Source: Cytophagales bacterium
Lineage (GTDB): Bacteria > Bacteroidota > Bacteroidia > Cytophagales > Amoebophilaceae
Direction of reading: 5' to 3'
Assembly: GCA_022360235.1 (NCBI GenBank)
Contig: JAKSDE010000204.1
Coordinates: 1 to 10,885, forward strand
Length of the DNA stretch: 10,885 nucleotides
The translations under genes and the position numbers were made by a program. This document shows, piece by piece, positions 6,463-10,885 of the stretch. The first letter of the stretch is position 1. Each line of letters opens with the position of its first letter. The notes under the pieces are model-generated. The model was not told the DNA's origin, searched no databases, and saw only the letters and a list, made by a program, of their open reading frames with translations.

Positions 6463-7152
6463 ATGATTCACAAAACGCGGGGTATCGTACTGAGCTACAT
6501 TAAATACAGGGAAACCTCTATTATCGTCAAAATTTTTACAGAAGCTTTTGGATTACAATCTTATCTCGTCAATAGTGTTAGAACCAAGAAATCGAAATTC
6601 AAAATTGCGCTTTTTCAACCCCTGACGCTATTAGATATGGTAGTCTACTACAAAAAAAGTGTGCGTCTACAACGTATCGCTGAAGCCAAATGCCATACGC
6701 CTATCAATGGTATTCTAGGAGAAATTAAAAAGTCGACAATTGCTATTTTTCTTACAGAGCTCTTGACCAAGATAATTCGTGGGGAAGAACGGTGTAAAAG
6801 GTTGTTTGAATTTCTATTTCAAACAGTGATCACCTTTAATCACTTGTCTTCAGGGTACGACCTTTTTCATCTAACCTTCATGCTCAAACTATGTAACCAT
6901 CTAGGCTTTGGTATTAGTTCTGCCAAAGAAATTACCCACCAACTCGCTCAATTAACAGATTATCATGGCTTCAGCGAAAAGGAAGAAGAAATTCTAACCA
7001 CCTTATTACAAGGACATGCTAATAGCACTACCGCTATGAATAAAACTATTAGAAAAAATTTAACAGAAGGAATTTTAAAGTTCTATCGTTTACATATTGA
7101 TTCATTAGGTGAGCTAAAATCACTTAACGTGCTACAAGAGGTGGGAGGATAG
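6463..7152 (+). CDS. recO: DNA repair protein RecO
   Basis: RecO works with RecR and RecF to load RecA onto SSB-coated single-stranded DNA in recombinational repair, and it also anneals complementary strands. The 229-residue protein has the usual length. The N-terminal OB-fold (about 1-80) shows the family pattern KTRGIVLSYIKYRETSIIVK followed by FTEAFGLQSYLVNSVRTKKS, and then FQPLTLLDMVVYYK. The rest is the helical C-terminal domain, including FLTELLTKIIRGEE and FMLKLCNHLGFGI. No CxxC zinc-binding pairs are present, as in many RecO proteins. The ATG at 6463 gives the standard N-terminus. A GGGAGGA just before its stop may serve the short frame that begins 2 bases downstream. carB follows 290 bases after the stop codon, possibly in the same transcript. 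Confidence 0.93.
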   Translation: MIHKTRGIVLSYIKYRETSIIVKIFTEAFGLQSYLVNSVRTKKSKFKIALFQPLTLLDMVVYYKKSVRLQRIAEAKCHTPINGILGEIKKSTIAIFLTELLTKIIRGEERCKRLFEFLFQTVITFNHLSSGYDLFHLTFMLKLCNHLGFGISSAKEITHQLAQLTDYHGFSEKEEEILTTLLQGHANSTTAMNKTIRKNLTEGILKFYRLHIDSLGELKSLNVLQEVGG

Positions 7153-7154
7153 GA

Positions 7155-7418
7155 TTGACTAAGTTTAGAAAAATTGACTTCAGTGTAACCCACCTGCTCA
7201 ACGTGCGGGAGGTAGTCTTGCCTAATAATAACCGTTCATTTTCTATTTTGAATTTTAGGTTGCATCTTCGTCAATCAAATTCAAGACAAAGATTACGGAC
7301 TACTGAAAACAAAGTACTGAATTATTTTTATATAAAAGACACAATTTTTGTAGAACAGCTAGTAGAGGTGTGGAGCTTGCAACTAAAAAAGCTACAAAAT
7401 AGCTTTAAATGGTCTTAG
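7155..7418 (+). CDS. Short unrecognised reading frame with TTG start
   Basis: I do not recognise this 87-residue frame. It opens with TTG at 7155-7157, two bases after the recO stop codon, and ends 23 bases before the carB ATG, so it fills the recO-carB gap. GGGAGGA at 7143-7149 is a good Shine-Dalgarno match with 5-base spacing, unusual here because the neighbours lack such sites. The product is basic (several Lys and Arg, for example RLHLRQSNSRQRLRTTENK), has no signal peptide or membrane segment, and has no methionine after the start. It could be a genuine small gene translated with recO, or the remnant of a decayed gene that happens to be open. I lean slightly towards the latter because the composition looks uneven and I can name no family. 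Confidence 0.3.
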   Translation: MTKFRKIDFSVTHLLNVREVVLPNNNRSFSILNFRLHLRQSNSRQRLRTTENKVLNYFYIKDTIFVEQLVEVWSLQLKKLQNSFKWS

Positions 7419-7441
7419 CTTTCTAAAAAGACAGCACAGCC

Positions 7442-10400
7442 ATGGGAAAAAAAACAGATATTCATCGCATTCTTGTTATAGGGGCAGGTCCTATTGTGAT
7501 AGGGCAAGCTTGTGAATTTGATTATTCAGGCTCCCAAGCCTGTAAAGCTTTACGAGAGGAAGGGTATCAAGTCATTCTCGCCAATTCTAACCCAGCGACA
7601 ATTATGACAGATCCTGACATGGCAGATAAAACTTATATAGAACCACTGACCGTGGAAGTTTTAGAAAAAATTATTGCTCAAGAAAGGCCGGATGCTGTCT
7701 TACCCACCTTGGGAGGACAGACTGGCTTGAATCTCGCCATCGAACTTTATGATAAGGGGATTTTTGATCAATACAATGTAAAAATGATTGGGGCAGATGC
7801 CAACGTGATTCGTAAGGCAGAAGATAGGGAAGCATTTAAAAAAGCGATAGACAGGATAGGTTTGGCATCAGCCAGATCAGCCATTGCTTATACCATTGAG
7901 GAAGCAAGAGAAGCTGCTAAAAAGATGGGCTATCCTTGCGTAGTAAGACCTGCTTTTACCCTAGGCGGCGACGGAGGAGGTATTGTGCACAACAGAGAAG
8001 AACTGGATAGCATCGCCAGCGTTGGTCTACAACATAGCCTTATCGCAGAAGTATTAATTGAAGAGTCAGTGATTGGATGGAAAGAGTACGAGTTGGAAGT
8101 AATGCGCGATAAAAAAGATAATGTAGTGATTGTCTGTGCTATAGAAAATCTAGATCCTATGGGGGTGCATACGGGCGATTCCATTACAGTAGCACCCGCT
8201 CAAACGCTTACGGATAAAGAGTATCAACGTATGAGAGATGCGGCCATCGCTATTATGAGAGAAATAGGTGTAGAGACAGGTGGCGCTAATGTACAGTTTG
8301 CCATGAACCCCCAAGATGGTAGAATGATCGTCATAGAAATGAATCCTCGTGTGTCTAGAAGCTCGGCACTAGCCTCTAAAGCGACAGGGTTTCCTATTGC
8401 AAAATTTGCTGCAAAACTGGCTGTAGGCTATACCTTAGATGAGATACAAAATGATATTACTAAAAAGACACTGGCCTGTTTTGAACCAACGATTGATTAT
8501 GTCGTAACCAAGCTTCCTCGATTTAATTTTGAAAAATTCAAAAAAACAGCGCCTGTGTTAGGCACTTCCATGAAGTCGGTAGGCGAAGTCATGTCGATAG
8601 GTCGAACGTTCAAAGAGTCGCTGCAAAAAGGACTCCGCTCGCTAGAAATAAAACGAGGAGGACTCGGTTTTGATGGCAATGACCTTCAAGATATTCCTAT
8701 TCATCGTATTATAGAAAAACTAGAAAAACCGAATCCAATAAGATTATTTTACATTCAACTTGCCTTTGAAAAAGGAGTAACCTTAACACAGATACATCAC
8801 TATACAGGGATAGATCCTTGGTTTTTGTATCAAATACAACAGATTGTAGAAGCGCCCAAAGGCTTTACAGATACCTATGGCTCTATCCTTGAAGCTAAAC
8901 AATTAGGCTTTTCCGATCGGCAATTAGCCCATATCCTGAGCTATGAAAGTGAAATGGCTTTCCGTCAAAGAAGAAAAGAACTAGGTATCAAAGCTGTATA
9001 CAAATTAGTAGATACTTGTGCAGGAGAGTTTGAGTCATATACGCCTTATTACTATTCTACGTATGAACAAGAAGATGAGGTAGAAGTCAATGATAACGCA
9101 AAGGTTATGATTCTAGGGGGAGGGCCTAGCCGTATTGGTCAAGGAATTGAATTTGACTACTGCTGTGTACACGCAGCTTTTGCTTCCCAAGAAGAAGGTT
9201 ATGAGTCGATCATGGTGAATTCTAATCCTGAAACAGTTTCCACGGATTTTGATATCTCTGATCAACTCTATTTCGAACCCCTGACTTTTGAAGATGTATT
9301 AAACATCTACGAAAAAGAGAAACCTATAGGAGTGATTGTACAGTTTGGAGGCCAAACACCTCTCAATATAGCCAAGGCATTAGAAAAAGCAGGAGTCAAA
9401 ATTTTAGGAACCTCATCTGATAGCATTGACAACGCAGAAGACAGAGCGCGCTTTAAGCAGTTACTTCAGAAACTTCATCTGGAGCAGCCACCTAATGCTA
9501 CAGTGAGCCACACAGAAGAAGCCACTCCCATTGCCCAGGCCATTGGCTATCCTGTCGTAGTAAGGCCCTCTTATGTACTAGGAGGTGCCTCTATGGAACT
9601 ATGTTTTAATGAAGAGGAGTTACGTAAGTATATACAACATGCTAAAGACGTATCTCCTGAGCACCCTATATTAATAGATGGATACTTAAAAGACGCTATC
9701 GAAGTGGATGTAGATGCACTCGCTGATGGAACAGCCTGTGTCATCGCAGGTATCATGGAGCATGTAGAGCCTGCTGGTATCCATTCGGGTGATTCTGCTT
9801 GTTCATTACCTCCCTACTCACTTAGTGAATCAGTTATCCATAAAATCAAAGAAGCAACAAAAGCGTTAGCAAAAGAACTTCAGGTAGTAGGCTTATTAAA
9901 TATTCAATTTGCCGTAAAGGACGAATCACTCTATGTCATCGAGGTAAACCCAAGAGCTTCTCGCACTATTCCTTTTGTGAGTAAAGCTACAGGTATTCAA
10001 TGGGCGAAAATGGCCATGAAAGTGATAGTAGGTAAAACGATTGCTGAACTTGGTATTAAAGAAGTCATCCCCCCTTTCTACTCCGTTAAAGAGGCTGTTT
10101 TGCCTTTTAATAAATTTCCTGCAGTAGATCCCGTTTGTAAACTAGAAATGCGTTCTACAGGCGAAGTGATGGGCATTGATCCTAATTTTTATCTCGCTTA
10201 TTATAAAGCCCAACGCGCAGCCAATCAAAAAGTTCCCCTTGAAGGAGGAAGTATCTGCTTCAGTATCCAAGAAAAATACCTCTCCCTTTACACATCGGTC
10301 ATACAACTTTATAGAGCGCTTGATTTTCACATCATCACGACGGTTGATATAAAAGGAGTAGTCAAGGGAAACCATATAACCTTCGTAAACAACGTAACGG

Positions 10401-10654
10401 ATATTATTACTAAGATGGATGAGGGAACAATTAAATTGCTCATCAGTCCCTCTACGCAATATACACCTCCTCACGAAGTAAAAATAAGGCAAGCAGCCTT
10501 ACAGAGAGATATACCTATCATCACTACCCTACCCGCTGCTAGCATAACTGCCCATGCTATCAAGACTAGAAAAGAGAAAGCCCTTACAGTAACAAATTTG
10601 CAGCACTACTATCAAAAAAAGAATTACATCTCGTACAATGAAGGCTTCATTTGA
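7442..10654 (+). CDS. carB: Carbamoyl-phosphate synthase large subunit
   Basis: CarB makes carbamoyl phosphate from bicarbonate, two ATP and ammonia supplied by the glutaminase subunit CarA, for pyrimidine and arginine synthesis. At 1070 residues it is full length (E. coli 1073). The first ATP-grasp domain (about 1-400) keeps R129, R169, E215, H243, E299 and N301, matching E. coli numbering. The oligomerisation domain spans about 401-550. The second ATP-grasp domain (about 551-930) opens with [17 protein letters not shown] and keeps R708, H781, E834 and N836. The C-terminal MGS-like allosteric domain (about 935-1070) is divergent: the usual ATxGTA loop reads TTVDIK (966-971), and the lysine after 'VN' is N984. 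Regulation by UMP and IMP may be lost. carA is not in the window. The ATG at 7442 gives the standard start, without a clear ribosome binding site. A dispersed repeat begins 77 bases after the stop codon. Confidence 0.97.
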   Translation: MGKKTDIHRILVIGAGPIVIGQACEFDYSGSQACKALREEGYQVILANSNPATIMTDPDMADKTYIEPLTVEVLEKIIAQERPDAVLPTLGGQTGLNLAIELYDKGIFDQYNVKMIGADANVIRKAEDREAFKKAIDRIGLASARSAIAYTIEEAREAAKKMGYPCVVRPAFTLGGDGGGIVHNREELDSIASVGLQHSLIAEVLIEESVIGWKEYELEVMRDKKDNVVIVCAIENLDPMGVHTGDSITVAPAQTLTDKEYQRMRDAAIAIMREIGVETGGANVQFAMNPQDGRMIVIEMNPRVSRSSALASKATGFPIAKFAAKLAVGYTLDEIQNDITKKTLACFEPTIDYVVTKLPRFNFEKFKKTAPVLGTSMKSVGEVMSIGRTFKESLQKGLRSLEIKRGGLGFDGNDLQDIPIHRIIEKLEKPNPIRLFYIQLAFEKGVTLTQIHHYTGIDPWFLYQIQQIVEAPKGFTDTYGSILEAKQLGFSDRQLAHILSYESEMAFRQRRKELGIKAVYKLVDTCAGEFESYTPYYYSTYEQEDEVEVNDNAKVMILGGGPSRIGQGIEFDYCCVHAAFASQEEGYESIMVNSNPETVSTDFDISDQLYFEPLTFEDVLNIYEKEKPIGVIVQFGGQTPLNIAKALEKAGVKILGTSSDSIDNAEDRARFKQLLQKLHLEQPPNATVSHTEEATPIAQAIGYPVVVRPSYVLGGASMELCFNEEELRKYIQHAKDVSPEHPILIDGYLKDAIEVDVDALADGTACVIAGIMEHVEPAGIHSGDSACSLPPYSLSESVIHKIKEATKALAKELQVVGLLNIQFAVKDESLYVIEVNPRASRTIPFVSKATGIQWAKMAMKVIVGKTIAELGIKEVIPPFYSVKEAVLPFNKFPAVDPVCKLEMRSTGEVMGIDPNFYLAYYKAQRAANQKVPLEGGSICFSIQEKYLSLYTSVIQLYRALDFHIITTVDIKGVVKGNHITFVNNVTDIITKMDEGTIKLLISPSTQYTPPHEVKIRQAALQRDIPIITTLPAASITAHAIKTRKEKALTVTNLQHYYQKKNYISYNEGFI

Positions 10655-10693
10655 AGTAGGCATTGAAATAATTTTAACTTACAGCATTATTCA

Positions 10694-10714
10694 AGTTCCT
10701 AGTTCCTGGTTCCG
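10694..10714 (-). repeat. Tandem heptamer array C (3 units, minus orientation)
   Basis: AGTTCCT occurs twice (10694-10700 and 10701-10707), followed by GGTTCCG (10708-10714). On the minus strand this is the AACTAGG-type heptamer of the arrays at 418 and 718. It lies 39 bases after the carB stop codon and 17 bases before the second copy of the dispersed repeat. Its orientation relative to that repeat is opposite to array A's, so it is not simply part of the repeat. Confidence 0.65.
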
Positions 10715-10731
10715 AATCTTCATGCATAATT

Positions 10732-10885
10732 AGTCGACCCTTAACAAGTATTAAAATACTGTGTTTTTACACTTAAAATGACGATCTTAGCTCACAAAAA
10801 CTCATGTATAGCGTAGCAATATTTGCAAGAAAAACCTTTATGGCACTCCAAAACCTTGCAAAAAATAGCATGCCCTGTCAATCTA
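10732..10885 (-). repeat. Dispersed repeat, copy 2, cut by the window end
   Basis: This copy aligns with 441-594 in direct orientation, from AGTCGACCCTTAACAAGTAT to the last base of the window. It shows scattered substitutions and a one-base contraction of an A run (10860-10865). The minus-strand frame from about 10877 to the TAA at 10773-10775 encodes ARFWSAIKVFLANIATLYMS and ends FCELRSSF, matching copy 1. Upstream of the A run the match continues in another frame, so this copy is frameshifted relative to copy 1 and is not an intact gene. The left part has a small palindrome, AGTATTAAAATACT (10748-10761). A counterpart with altered bases occurs in copy 1. Confidence 0.8.

Noticed and set aside
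10142..10492. 116-codon minus-strand frame inside carB
   Set aside because: It lies wholly within the conserved carB reading frame and is an antisense shadow.

Overview
The window is AT-rich bacterial DNA, most likely from a member of the Bacteroidota (order Cytophagales is my best guess). The protein sequences read like that group. The few recognisable promoters fit its TTG-N19-TAnnTTTG pattern, and most genes lack a convincing Shine-Dalgarno site. Decayed mobile-element pieces and an Rpn-type nuclease tail would suit a repeat-rich, host-associated lineage such as Amoebophilus or Cardinium relatives. That is a weak inference, because nothing here fixes the genus.

Layout. Bases 1-119 are the tail of an Rpn-family nuclease/transposase gene. 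Bases 120-765 hold no intact gene but contain an insertion-sequence-like end (393-413), two tandem heptamer arrays (418-438 and 718-738), a dispersed repeat with a decayed reading frame (441-594), and an 88-bp element with terminal inverted repeats (625-712). The core is conserved: mnmE on the minus strand (766-2142), then divergently rpe (2388-3044), an LpoB-like lipoprotein (3128-3754), a COG3014-type TPR lipoprotein (3918-5303), a rhomboid protease (5543-6325), recO (6463-7152), a small unrecognised frame (7155-7418) and carB (7442-10654). After carB, a third heptamer array (10694-10714) and a second copy of the dispersed repeat (10732 to the window end) appear. The core is therefore bracketed by same-orientation repeats about 10.3 kb apart.

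The genes are mostly housekeeping: tRNA wobble modification (MnmE), the pentose phosphate pathway (Rpe), DNA repair (RecO) and pyrimidine/arginine precursor synthesis (CarB). The two lipoproteins probably belong to one envelope system, since LpoB activates a peptidoglycan synthase and LpoB genes are often found near COG3014 genes. A strong hairpin with a T tract separates them here, so they may be transcribed separately.

I found no clear new multi-gene system. The best leads are the heptamer arrays that sit at every mobile-element junction in the window, the flanking direct repeats, a CarB whose allosteric domain has lost most of its nucleotide-binding residues, and a structured leader upstream of mnmE.
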